Source of the DNA: Planctomycetota bacterium
GTDB lineage: Bacteria > Planctomycetota > Phycisphaerae > UBA1845
DNA length: 64,000 bases
Reading direction: 5' to 3'
Assembly: GCA_016208685.1 (NCBI GenBank)
Contig: JACQXM010000024.1
Location: forward strand, 106,537-170,536
Below are positions 17,242-25,557 of the stretch, piece by piece. The notes beneath the pieces are model-generated. The model ran no database searches. It was not told the origin of the DNA and saw nothing but the letters and a program-made list of their open reading frames with translations. Each line of letters begins with the position of its first letter. Position 1 is the stretch's first letter. A program made the position numbers and the translations under genes.

Positions 17242-19467
17242 ATGGCTCGAAAACTGGCAAGCTTCCTGGCGATCACGGGACTGTTGGCGAGCGCCGCCCT
17301 GGGGTTGGATTGGCCTTACTGGCGCGGACCGGAGCAAACCGGTCTGTGCCGTGAAGCACCGGGCATCACGTCGTGGTCGCCGACGGGCGAAAACCTGTTG
17401 TGGAAGGTCCCGGTGCAGGGACGAACCACGCCGGTCGTGCTCAATGGGCGGGTGTATCTCATCGGTCCGGTAGGGACCGAGGTCGGCCGGCGCGAGCGGG
17501 TACTGGCGCTCAATGCCGACACCGGCGAGACGGTCTGGGAGCATGCGTTCAACGTCTTCCACACCGATATCGTAGAAAACCGGGTGGGTTGGACGGCCAT
17601 GGTCGGCGACCCGGCGACCGGTTGGGTCTACGCACACGGCACGGGCGGCGAGTTGCTGGCCTTCACCGGTAGCGGCGAGCTCCAGTGGAAAGTGTCGCTC
17701 ACCGAGGAATTCGGCAGGATCAGCGGCTACGGCGGTCGGCTGCATTCGCCGGTCCTCGACGAGGATCGCCTGCTGATCACCTTCTCCAACTCGAGCTGGG
17801 GCGATCAGGCGGCGCCGCGGCATCGGATCGCGGCGCTGGACAAAAAGACGGGCAAAGTGCTGTGGTGGGCGACGGTCGGCGACGACCCCGTCGACAAGAC
17901 CTGTTACGCCACTCCGGTGATCGCCGTGATTGACGGCGTTCGCACCCTGGTGCTCGCCAACGGCGAGGGGAACGTCTACGGCCTAAAGGCGCGCACCGGG
18001 GAACAGCTTTGGGTCTTCCGCCTCAGCAAGCGTGGCCTGAACGCCACGCCGGTCGTCGATGGAAACTACGTTTACGCGGCGCACAGCGAAGAGAACTACG
18101 ACACCACGGAAATGGGCCGGGTGGTGTGCATCGACGCGAGCAAGCGCGGTGACATCACGCAAGCGGGCGAGGTCTGGCGCGTGGACGGGCTGGCCGTCGG
18201 ATATGCGTCACCCGCGGTCGCCAAGGGCCGCCTGTACGTGGTGGACAATTCTGCGAACCTCTTCGCGCTGGACGGCAAGACGGGTAAGCAACTGTGGAAG
18301 TTCAACCTGGGGCGGGTGGGCAAGGCGTCTCCCACGGTGACCGCCGACGGACTCATCTACGTGGGCGAACAGAACGGCGTTTTCTACATCCTGAAGGACG
18401 AAGGCAGCGAATGCAAACTGCTGGACCGAGAGGAGTTCAACCCGGCGGACCAGACCATCGACGAGATCTACGGTTCGCCGGCGGTCGCCAACGGCCGCGT
18501 GTACTTCATGACGCGGTACGCGACCTATTGTCTGGGGAAAAAGGGCAGCCCTGCCACCAGCGCTCAGGTTCCCGCGCCGGCGGCGGAAAAGGAGGCTGCG
18601 TCCCCGGCCCCCGGCCGCGCCCAGGTGATTCCGGCGGAGGTGACCCTTGCGCCCGGTGCCGCGTTGTCGTTCACCGCCCGCCAGTACAGCGACGACACCA
18701 TCAACATTCGCTCGCTTGAGCCGCAGTGGTCCGTCGTCGGTGTTCGCGGCAGGATCAGCGAGGACGGGACTTTCACTGCCGCTCCGGACAACGTCTTCTC
18801 CGCCGGGCACGTTGTCGCCAAGGGGGAAGGATTCGAGGTCAAGGCACGGGTGCGGATCAGCCCGAAACTGCCCATTCAGGAGGATTTCGAAGGCATGGCG
18901 GTCGACAGCGTTCCACCCGGCTGGGTAGGTGTGGCGCGAAAAACCAAAATCGTCGAACGCGACGGGAGCAAAGTGCTCCAGAAGCTGGCGGAGGATCCCG
19001 CCCCGCCGTTCATGCGCGTGCAACCGTACCTCGGGCCGCCCGTGTCCGGGGGTTATACCCTAGAAGCCGACGTGCTGGGCACGCCGCGCGGAGAGATGTT
19101 CAAGCCCGACATGGGGCTGGTGAACAGCCGCTACAACCTTTCGCTGATGGGCGGCGACCAGGTTCTGCGGCTGGAAACCTGGAACACGTTGCCGCGTTTG
19201 CGCAAGGAGGTGCCGTTCCCCTGGGTGACCGAGAAGTGGTATCGCATGAAGTTCGAGGTGCGGCTGAGCGGTGAGCAGGCGTTGCTGCGCGGGAAGGTCT
19301 GGCCGAAAGACGCGACAGAACCCGCAGCGTGGACGCTGGAAGCCACGGACCCGTTTCCAAACCGGGAAGGCAGTCCCGGGCTCTATGGGTTCTCCCCGGG
19401 CACGACGGTCAAGAGCAAGGGACCGGAAGTCTTCTACGACAATCTGAAGGTGACTCCGAATGACTAA
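17242..19467 (+). CDS. Secreted PQQ-like beta-propeller protein with C-terminal carbohydrate-binding-like domain
   Basis: ATG 17242 begins a signal peptide (KLASFLAITGLLASAALG). Residues about 20-430 contain repeated blades with AxDxxTGExxW motifs (LNADTGETVWEHAF, LDKKTGKVLWWATV, LDGKTGKQLWKFNL), the PQQ-like propeller. Two linker/Ig-like parts follow, then a beta-sandwich domain from about 555 (IQEDFEGMAVDSVPPGW to EVFYDNLKVTPND) like concanavalin-type or DUF1080-like domains. Planctomycetota encode many such proteins, usually without PQQ cofactor evidence. The next propeller gene overlaps its end by eight bases. A longer reading from 17188 is unlikely because it precedes the signal peptide. 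Confidence 0.85.
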   Translation: MARKLASFLAITGLLASAALGLDWPYWRGPEQTGLCREAPGITSWSPTGENLLWKVPVQGRTTPVVLNGRVYLIGPVGTEVGRRERVLALNADTGETVWEHAFNVFHTDIVENRVGWTAMVGDPATGWVYAHGTGGELLAFTGSGELQWKVSLTEEFGRISGYGGRLHSPVLDEDRLLITFSNSSWGDQAAPRHRIAALDKKTGKVLWWATVGDDPVDKTCYATPVIAVIDGVRTLVLANGEGNVYGLKARTGEQLWVFRLSKRGLNATPVVDGNYVYAAHSEENYDTTEMGRVVCIDASKRGDITQAGEVWRVDGLAVGYASPAVAKGRLYVVDNSANLFALDGKTGKQLWKFNLGRVGKASPTVTADGLIYVGEQNGVFYILKDEGSECKLLDREEFNPADQTIDEIYGSPAVANGRVYFMTRYATYCLGKKGSPATSAQVPAPAAEKEAASPAPGRAQVIPAEVTLAPGAALSFTARQYSDDTINIRSLEPQWSVVGVRGRISEDGTFTAAPDNVFSAGHVVAKGEGFEVKARVRISPKLPIQEDFEGMAVDSVPPGWVGVARKTKIVERDGSKVLQKLAEDPAPPFMRVQPYLGPPVSGGYTLEADVLGTPRGEMFKPDMGLVNSRYNLSLMGGDQVLRLETWNTLPRLRKEVPFPWVTEKWYRMKFEVRLSGEQALLRGKVWPKDATEPAAWTLEATDPFPNREGSPGLYGFSPGTTVKSKGPEVFYDNLKVTPND

Positions 19468-20953
19468 GACACGGACAAGCGGCGACAACACGTTGCGTAC
19501 CTTTGCGGCGCGGAGGGCGGCCCTGGCGGTTCTCGCCGCGGCGTCGATGTCCGCTGCCGCCGAGCCGACCGCCAGGGCCAAGAAGGGCGATTGGCCGATG
19601 TGGGGCGGCTCCCCGGACCGCAACATGGTCTCGGACGAAAAGGGCATTCCGGCCGAGTGGGATATCTCCTCGGGCAAGAACATCAAGTGGAAGTCCCCGC
19701 TGGGCTCCCAGTCCTATGGCAACCCCGTGGTCTCCAAGGCGAAGATCTTCATAGGTACCAACAACGGCGCGACGCTCCGGCCGAACATCAAGGGGGACAA
19801 GGGGATCGTGCTTTGCATTGACGAAAAGTCGGGCAAGCTCCTCTGGCAAGCCACGCACGACAAACTCCCCACCGGTCGCGTGAACGACTGGCCGGAGCAG
19901 GGCATCTGCTCGTCGCCCGTGGTGGACGGGGACAAGCTGTATTACGTCAGCAACCGCTGCGAGCTTGTTTGTGCCGACGTCGAGGGTTTCCTCGACGGCG
20001 AGAATGACGGGCCCTACAGGGAAGAGAAATATAACGAAAAGGAAGACGCCGATTTCGTGTGGATCCTCGACATGATCGAGGAACTCGGGGTCTTCCCGCA
20101 CAACCTCGCCACCTCTTCCCCGGTGATCGCCGGCGACACGATCTTCATCCTCACCTCCAACGGCGTGGATGAGGGCCATTTGGAACTCCCCTCCCCCACC
20201 GCCCCGGCGTTCATCGCCGTGGACAGAAAATCGGGCAAGGTGCTCTGGACGCGCAACGACCCGGGAAAGAACACCTACCACGGTCAGTGGTCCTCTCCGG
20301 CGTACGGCGTCATGGGCGGCAAGCCACAGGCGCTCTTCGGCGGCGGCGACGGCTGGTGCTACTCGCTCGATCCCAAGAACGGCGAGCTGATCTGGAAGTT
20401 CGACCTGAATCCCAAGGACGCCGTCTACGTCCTGGGCGGCAAGGGAACGCGCAATGAGATCATCAGCACGCCGGTCATTCACGGGGACACCGTTTACCTC
20501 GCGGTCGGTCAGGATCCGGAACACGGCGAGGGTCCGGGACACTTCTACGCCATCGACGCCACCAAGACCGGCGACGTAACCGAGAGTGCCAAACTATGGC
20601 ACGTTGGCGGCGAGGACTTTCACCGCACCATTTCCTCGGCCGCCGTCGCCGACGGACTGGTCTATGCTGCGGACTTAAGCGGCTACCTGTACTGCTTCGA
20701 TCAGAAAACGGGCAAACAGTACTGGCGGTTCGACACCCTGGCGGCGGTCTGGGGTTCGCCGTACGTCGTGGACGGCAAGGTGATGCTGGGGGATGAAGAC
20801 GGCGAGGTCCACGTGCTGGCGCACGGAAAGGAGCTCAAGGAACTGGCCACCAACAGCATGGCGAATTCCGTCTACACTACGCCGGTGGCCGCCAACGGGG
20901 TCCTGTTCGTCGCTAACCGCCGCATGCTGTACGCCATTGAGCCGTCGAAGTAG
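19460..20953 (+). CDS. PQQ-like beta-propeller repeat protein, paralogue of the preceding gene
   Basis: A 497-residue protein with an N-terminal Ala-rich export-type segment (LAVLAAASMSAAA) and repeated blades (IDEKSGKLLWQA, VDRKSGKVLWTR, LDPKNGELIWKF, FDQKTGKQYWRF). WPMWGGSPDRNMVSDEKG at the start is the conserved opening of this outer-membrane-biogenesis-like PQQ repeat class. It shares the architecture of the gene before it but lacks the C-terminal sandwich domain. The start ATG 19460 overlaps the preceding stop by eight bases, indicating co-translation and probably a tandem duplication followed by divergence. No catalytic residues can be assigned. Confidence 0.85.
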   Translation: MTKTRTSGDNTLRTFAARRAALAVLAAASMSAAAEPTARAKKGDWPMWGGSPDRNMVSDEKGIPAEWDISSGKNIKWKSPLGSQSYGNPVVSKAKIFIGTNNGATLRPNIKGDKGIVLCIDEKSGKLLWQATHDKLPTGRVNDWPEQGICSSPVVDGDKLYYVSNRCELVCADVEGFLDGENDGPYREEKYNEKEDADFVWILDMIEELGVFPHNLATSSPVIAGDTIFILTSNGVDEGHLELPSPTAPAFIAVDRKSGKVLWTRNDPGKNTYHGQWSSPAYGVMGGKPQALFGGGDGWCYSLDPKNGELIWKFDLNPKDAVYVLGGKGTRNEIISTPVIHGDTVYLAVGQDPEHGEGPGHFYAIDATKTGDVTESAKLWHVGGEDFHRTISSAAVADGLVYAADLSGYLYCFDQKTGKQYWRFDTLAAVWGSPYVVDGKVMLGDEDGEVHVLAHGKELKELATNSMANSVYTTPVAANGVLFVANRRMLYAIEPSK

Positions 20954-21047
20954 TCAGGCCGCCGTCGCGCGGCCTCGCGGGGTGCGCTTCGAGCGATACT
21001 CGGAAGCGCGGGTGGGTCGTTGGGCCCCCAAGGAGTCGTTAGCAACC

Positions 21048-22175
21048 ATGCGATCAGCCACGCCCAGCAGCCGCGCCAGGAAGCGGCGACCGGCGAGCGC
21101 GTCGTTGGATGAACTCGCGGCGCAAGCGCGGGCCCGGCTGGACGCGCACACGCGGCGGACCGTCGCGTGGCATTTCGATCCCCGCACCGGGTGCCCCTTC
21201 TGGCTGGAATACGCCCGCCGGCTCCCATGGGACCCGCGCAAGGAAATCCGCCGCTACGCGGACTTGGACAAGTTCGAGCCCTTCGAAGACGAGTGGCTGC
21301 GCGGCGGACCGGTGCGCCGCTGGGTCCCCAGGGCTTACGCCAAACGCCCGGTATACGTTTTCGAAACCGGGGGCAGCACGGGCATTCCCAAAACGCGGGT
21401 CAACATCGACGACTTCCGCATCGATTACGAACAGTTCAGCGAGACGCTCTCTGACGCCGCTTTTCCCAGAGGCAGCGACTGGCTGATGCTCGGGCCCTCC
21501 GGCCCGCGCCGGCTGCGCCTGGCCGTCGAGCACCTGGCGCAGCATCGCGGCGGTATCTGCTTCTGCGTGGACCTCGATCCGCGCTGGGTCACGCGCCTCA
21601 TCAAACAGGGGCGCATGGAACTCATGCACGAGTACAAAGACCACGTCATCAACCAGGGGCTGACCATCCTCCGCGCACACGAGAACGTCCGCTGCCTCTT
21701 CACCACGCCCAAGCTGCTCGAGGCCCTCTGTGAGCGCATCTCGCTGGTGAAGGCCGGCATCACCGGCGTGTTCTGCGGCGGCACGCAGCTTACCGCCCAG
21801 TTCCATCGCTTCGCGCGCGAGGAGCTGTTGGAAGGCAAGATCGAGTTCGTGCCTACCTACGGCAACACGCTCATGGGCCTTGCGTGCCACAAGCCGTTCG
21901 ACCCCGCTGACCAGTACAGCATCATCTACCACCCGCCTTCGCCGCGGGCCATGATCGAAGTCGTGGACCCGAACCAGCCGCAGCGCGTCGTCGACTACGG
22001 CCAGCTTGGCCGGGTGCGCCTGACCACGCTCACCAAGGAGTTCTTCATGCCGCGCTTTCTGGAACGCGACGAGGGCATCAGGCACCCGCCCTGCCCGGCC
22101 TACCCCTGGGACGGCGTGGGCGACGTACGGCCGTTCTCCGGATTCGCGGTGCCCATTGTGGAAGGGGTGTATTGA
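21048..22175 (+). CDS. Short ANL-superfamily (acyl-adenylating, LuxE/PaaK-like) protein
   Basis: A 375-residue protein with the phosphate-loop-like motif GGSTGIPK at 108-115, a tyrosine-rich segment EFVPTYGNTLMGLACHKP in the adenine-binding position, and the late hinge region DGVGDVRPFSG. It ends about there, so the usual C-terminal lid domain of about 100 residues is missing, as in LuxE acyl-protein synthetases. I infer carboxylate activation for the aldehyde dehydrogenase that follows the small opposite-strand gene. ATG 21048 has AAGGAG about 12 bases upstream. Whether it makes an acyl-AMP, an acyl-enzyme or is a non-catalytic relative is open. Confidence 0.65.
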   Translation: MRSATPSSRARKRRPASASLDELAAQARARLDAHTRRTVAWHFDPRTGCPFWLEYARRLPWDPRKEIRRYADLDKFEPFEDEWLRGGPVRRWVPRAYAKRPVYVFETGGSTGIPKTRVNIDDFRIDYEQFSETLSDAAFPRGSDWLMLGPSGPRRLRLAVEHLAQHRGGICFCVDLDPRWVTRLIKQGRMELMHEYKDHVINQGLTILRAHENVRCLFTTPKLLEALCERISLVKAGITGVFCGGTQLTAQFHRFAREELLEGKIEFVPTYGNTLMGLACHKPFDPADQYSIIYHPPSPRAMIEVVDPNQPQRVVDYGQLGRVRLTTLTKEFFMPRFLERDEGIRHPPCPAYPWDGVGDVRPFSGFAVPIVEGVY

Positions 22176-22208
22176 GCGTGTGCGGACTCGCCGCAGCGCA
22201 ACCAGAGT

Positions 22209-22829
22209 CTACGCGCCACCATCCTCTCGCGTTGCGGCCTCGAGTTCGCGATACTTGGCACGCACGTAAGGGTCCAAAGCCTGGGCAAAGTCCGCCGGCG
22301 GCCGCAGCACGCGGATGAGTTCCTGCACGTCCGCCAGGTCTCGCAGGCGCCCGGCGTTGGTGATGCCCGATGCCAGCTTCAACTCGACGAGCCTCGGCAG
22401 ACTGACGTAGCGGATGCCTTCTACGTCGACAAATGCGGCGGATGGATCGGGGAAGGCCACCGGCTTCGGCTTCCCGTCGCCGGGAAACTCACCGGTCACC
22501 ACGAACTCGACGCGGACCCCCGTCTGAGTATCGCGAAGGCTGCGACTTGCCTCAAACGCCGAGCGATAGCCCAAGCCGACCAGCGTGGCATGCGCGGCCT
22601 GCAATCCCTCCGCGGTGACCAGCACATCGACATCCTCTGTCGTGCGGCGGTAGCCGTGAGCCACCAGGGCCAACCCGTCGACGACCGCGTAGGGAATGTC
22701 CTGCTCCTCGAATCGGCGCGCCAGGCGGCGCAAGGTCTTGTAAACGGCATCCACTTGCATGAAGAACCGCGAAGCCTCCCGGATGGCCGCCGCCCCACCG
22801 CGGCGCGTTGTCACCTCAAACGGCTCCAT
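22209..22829 (-). CDS. Nucleotidyltransferase-fold protein (MNT/AbiEii-like)
   Basis: A 206-residue protein. GLALVAHGYRRTTEDVDVLV (about 51-70) is the nucleotidyltransferase pattern with paired Asp residues, and VKLASG-like helices follow (LVELKLASGITNAGRLRDLADV), as in DUF6036/AbiEii-type proteins. Members occur as toxins or tRNA/protein nucleotidyltransferases. No antitoxin partner is adjacent, and it is convergent with 21048 and divergent from the aldehyde dehydrogenase. ATG 22829 lies six bases after a perfect TATAAT and has no ribosome site, so the message may be leaderless. Role unknown. Confidence 0.75.
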   Translation of the reverse strand: MEPFEVTTRRGGAAAIREASRFFMQVDAVYKTLRRLARRFEEQDIPYAVVDGLALVAHGYRRTTEDVDVLVTAEGLQAAHATLVGLGYRSAFEASRSLRDTQTGVRVEFVVTGEFPGDGKPKPVAFPDPSAAFVDVEGIRYVSLPRLVELKLASGITNAGRLRDLADVQELIRVLRPPADFAQALDPYVRAKYRELEAATREDGGA

Positions 22830-22835
22830 GACAGT

Positions 22836-22841
22836 ATTATA
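22836..22841 (-). promoter_or_regulatory. Perfect -10 box six bases before the start codon (possible leaderless gene)
   Basis: The minus strand reads TATAAT at 22841-22836, then six bases, then ATG 22829. No convincing -35 is visible at 16-18 bases upstream. The spacing predicts transcription from about the start codon. Confidence 0.45.
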
Positions 22842-22912
22842 CACATCCGTGGGCCCGCCGCGCCGTCGCGGGAGCCCGTGGCGATCCGTAGAATGACCCA
22901 GGGTCGGCGAGG

Positions 22913-24340
22913 ATGACGATGCTTCAAGTTCCCATACTGCGGGGTGGCGCGGTCTACGAAAGCGTCGATCGTGTCGTGCTTGTACACCACGCCACGGGCG
23001 AGCCGGTTGCGCAGGTGAGTCAGGCCAACAGCGGACTCCTCGCGCGCGACATCCGGCGGATGGCCGACGACGCGCTGGAAGCGTACACCGTCGCCGAGCT
23101 GATCGACGCCTGCCGCCGCGCCGGTGAGGCATTCGTCGGCGGCGTGCTGCCGCTCGGCGAGGACCGGCAGACCTTCGACGACTATCTTCGCCAGCTCTCG
23201 GCCACCACCGGCATGCCCATCACCTACTGCCGCAACAACGCCCAGAAAATTCACAAGGTGCTGACGGAGATGGAGGTGGTGCTAGGTGGGCTGACGCGCC
23301 GGCTCGATCCCGGCATCCTTGACCGTGGTTTCGGAAGCCAGCACGGCGGCACGTTGAGCTACTTCCGCGTCGGCCGCATCTTCGGCGCCGTCCTGCCCAG
23401 CAACTCGCCGGGCGTGCACTCGCTGTGGGTTCCCGCCGTCGCTCTCAAGGCACCGGTCGTGCTCAAGCCGGGGCGTGAGGAACCCTGGACGCCCTACCGC
23501 ATCATCCAGGCGTTTCTGGCCGCGGGGCTGCCGGCGGCAGCGTTCGGCTTCTACCCCACGGATCATGGCGGAGCGGCGGAACTGCTGCGAAACGTTGATC
23601 GTGCCATGCTCTTCGGCGACGCGGCCACCACCCGGGCCTGGCAGCACGACACACGGGTGCAGATCCACGGTCCGGGCTACAGCAAGGTGATTCTCGGGGA
23701 GGACACCGCCGACGATTGGGAGCGCTACCTGGACGTGATGGCCACGTCGATCGCCGCCAACGGCGGCCGGTCCTGCATCAACGCCTCGGCCGTCTGGACG
23801 CCGCGGCGTGGCCGCAGCATCGCGGAGGGGCTTGCACAGCGTTTGGGCAACATCCACGCCCTTCCCGCCAACGATCCCCAGGCTCAGCTTGCCGCGTTTG
23901 CCGATCCCAAGGTGGCCGAGCGCATCTCCGCGGTGATCGATGCCGACCTGCGTGTGGAGGGCGCGGAAGAGCTGACGCAGGTCGTTCGGGGCGCCCCGCG
24001 ACTCGAACGCCTGGGCCGGTGTGCCTACCTGCTGCCCACCATCGTCTGGTGCAGCGACCGTGAGCACCCCCTGGCCAACCGCGAGTTTCTGTTTCCCTTC
24101 GCCTCGGTAGTGGAGTGCCCGGTGGCGGAGATTCCGCACCGCATCGGCCCCACCCTGGTAGGGTCCGCGATTACGCAGGACGCGAGGTTTCGCGCCGCCC
24201 TGATGAGCTCACGTCACATCGACCGGTTGAACTTCGGCCCCATTCCCACCGCGCAGATCAGTTGGGACCAGCCGCACGAAGGTAACCTCTTCGAGCACCT
24301 GTACCGCCAACGTGCGTTCCAGATCGAGCCGGCGGCATGA
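22913..24340 (+). CDS. Aldehyde dehydrogenase superfamily protein, probable acyl reductase of the cluster
   Basis: A 475-residue ALDH-fold protein. The catalytic Cys is in GGRSCINASA (C288), with VVLKPGREEPW as the cofactor-binding Lys segment. The typical general-base Glu position is not obvious. The N-terminal 100 residues (VHHATGEPVAQVSQANSG) are less like ordinary ALDHs and recall LuxC/long-chain acyl reductases. Placed after an ANL-type gene and overlapping an iron alcohol dehydrogenase by ATGA, it fits reduction of an activated carboxylate to aldehyde. The start is ATG 22913 or 22919, the second with CGAGGA in ribosome-site position. Confidence 0.8.
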   Translation: MTMLQVPILRGGAVYESVDRVVLVHHATGEPVAQVSQANSGLLARDIRRMADDALEAYTVAELIDACRRAGEAFVGGVLPLGEDRQTFDDYLRQLSATTGMPITYCRNNAQKIHKVLTEMEVVLGGLTRRLDPGILDRGFGSQHGGTLSYFRVGRIFGAVLPSNSPGVHSLWVPAVALKAPVVLKPGREEPWTPYRIIQAFLAAGLPAAAFGFYPTDHGGAAELLRNVDRAMLFGDAATTRAWQHDTRVQIHGPGYSKVILGEDTADDWERYLDVMATSIAANGGRSCINASAVWTPRRGRSIAEGLAQRLGNIHALPANDPQAQLAAFADPKVAERISAVIDADLRVEGAEELTQVVRGAPRLERLGRCAYLLPTIVWCSDREHPLANREFLFPFASVVECPVAEIPHRIGPTLVGSAITQDARFRAALMSSRHIDRLNFGPIPTAQISWDQPHEGNLFEHLYRQRAFQIEPAA

Positions 24341-25488
24341 TCCTGGTCGACAGCGACACACCGGTGACACTGGATCATTCCCCCGTGCGCGTCGTGTACG
24401 GGCCGGGGCGGCTCGAGACGCTCGGGCGGCTGGTGCGGGCGGAAGGCGCCTCCCGCGTGCTGCTGGTGACGGACCGCGGCATCGCGGCGGCCGGCCATCT
24501 GGCGTTGGCCGTGCAGTCCCTCCGGTTTGCGGGAGTGCCCGTGGAGGTGTTCCAACAGGTGCATGAGAATCCCACCACCGACGACGTGGCCGCCTGTGTC
24601 GAGGCCGCAATCGCCGCCCATGCCGATTTCTTCATCGCCCTCGGCGGCGGCAGTTCGATGGACTGTACCAAGGGGGCCAACTTGCTGGTCACGAACGGCG
24701 GGCGCATGGCCGACTACCGCGGCGAAGGCAAGGTGACTAAGCCGCTGTTGCCCATGGTCGCCGTGCCCACGACGGCGGGAACCGGGTCCGAAGCGCAGTC
24801 CTTCGCGCTCATTAGCGACGCCGCGACGAAAGAAAAAATGGTCTGCGGCGATCGCCGACTCCCCACGGAGGGCGGGCTCCGCCCCCGTGCGGTCATACTC
24901 GATCCCGCGCTGACCCGTACCGTTCCGCACCGAGTCGCCGCGGCCGCGGGGATCGATGCCATCGCCCACGCGGTGGAGACCGCGGGCTGCCGCACGCGGA
25001 ACGCGGCGTCGCTGGAATGCTCACGTATGGCTTGGGAGCTGCTCTCGCGCGGGTACGAGCCGGCCCTGCGCGACGCCGACGATGGTGCCGCGCGGGCGAT
25101 GATGCTGGTGGGGGCGCATTTCGCGGGCATCGCCATCGAACGCTCCATGCTCGGCGCCGCGCACGCCTGCGCGAACCCGCTTACCGCGCGGTTCGGCATT
25201 GCGCATGGGTTCGCCGTCGGCCTGATGCTGCCCCACGTGGTGCGGTTCAACGCCGCCGGCGGCCCAAACCCCTACGCGGCGTTGCAGGACGACGCCGGTG
25301 GGTTGGCGGAGCGGATCGATGGTTGGCTCGACGCGGGCCGCATACCCCGCCGCCTGGGCGATCACGGCGTCAAGGCGGATGACTTACCGGAACTCGCCGC
25401 CCGTGCCGCGGGACAATGGACCGCCGGCTTCAACCCCCGTCCGGTGGGCGAGGCGGAACTGCTTGAGGTTTACCGGCGCGCCATGTAG
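24337..25488 (+). CDS. Iron-containing (group III) alcohol dehydrogenase
   Basis: A 383-residue Fe-ADH. The N-terminal nucleotide-binding half has ALGGGSSMDCTKGANLL, and the metal-binding helical half has IDAIAHAVE and LGAAHACANPLTARFGIAHG with the expected Asp and three His ligands. Such enzymes interconvert aldehydes and alcohols with NAD(P)H. The start overlaps the aldehyde dehydrogenase stop (ATGA), so the two are translationally coupled, and sequential reduction of acyl to aldehyde to alcohol is a reasonable inference. The substrate is unknown. Confidence 0.88.
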   Translation: MILVDSDTPVTLDHSPVRVVYGPGRLETLGRLVRAEGASRVLLVTDRGIAAAGHLALAVQSLRFAGVPVEVFQQVHENPTTDDVAACVEAAIAAHADFFIALGGGSSMDCTKGANLLVTNGGRMADYRGEGKVTKPLLPMVAVPTTAGTGSEAQSFALISDAATKEKMVCGDRRLPTEGGLRPRAVILDPALTRTVPHRVAAAAGIDAIAHAVETAGCRTRNAASLECSRMAWELLSRGYEPALRDADDGAARAMMLVGAHFAGIAIERSMLGAAHACANPLTARFGIAHGFAVGLMLPHVVRFNAAGGPNPYAALQDDAGGLAERIDGWLDAGRIPRRLGDHGVKADDLPELAARAAGQWTAGFNPRPVGEAELLEVYRRAM

Positions 25489-25543
25489 CGTGTGTGACGG
25501 CGACGTTACATTTTTCGACAAACGACGGGCGGTGCCGGTCCAC

Positions 25544-25549
25544 TATACT
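25544..25549 (+). promoter_or_regulatory. -10-like box eight bases before the radical SAM gene
   Basis: TATACT at 25544-25549 is followed by eight bases and then ATG 25558, within a 69-base gap. No clear -35 at standard spacing and no ribosome site. It could be a weak or leaderless promoter for the second half of the cluster. Confidence 0.3.
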
Positions 25550-25557
25550 AGGACACG

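Noticed and set aside
22209..22829. Toxin-antitoxin module
   Set aside because: The nucleotidyltransferase-like gene has no adjacent partner gene; the neighbours are an ANL-type gene and an aldehyde dehydrogenase.
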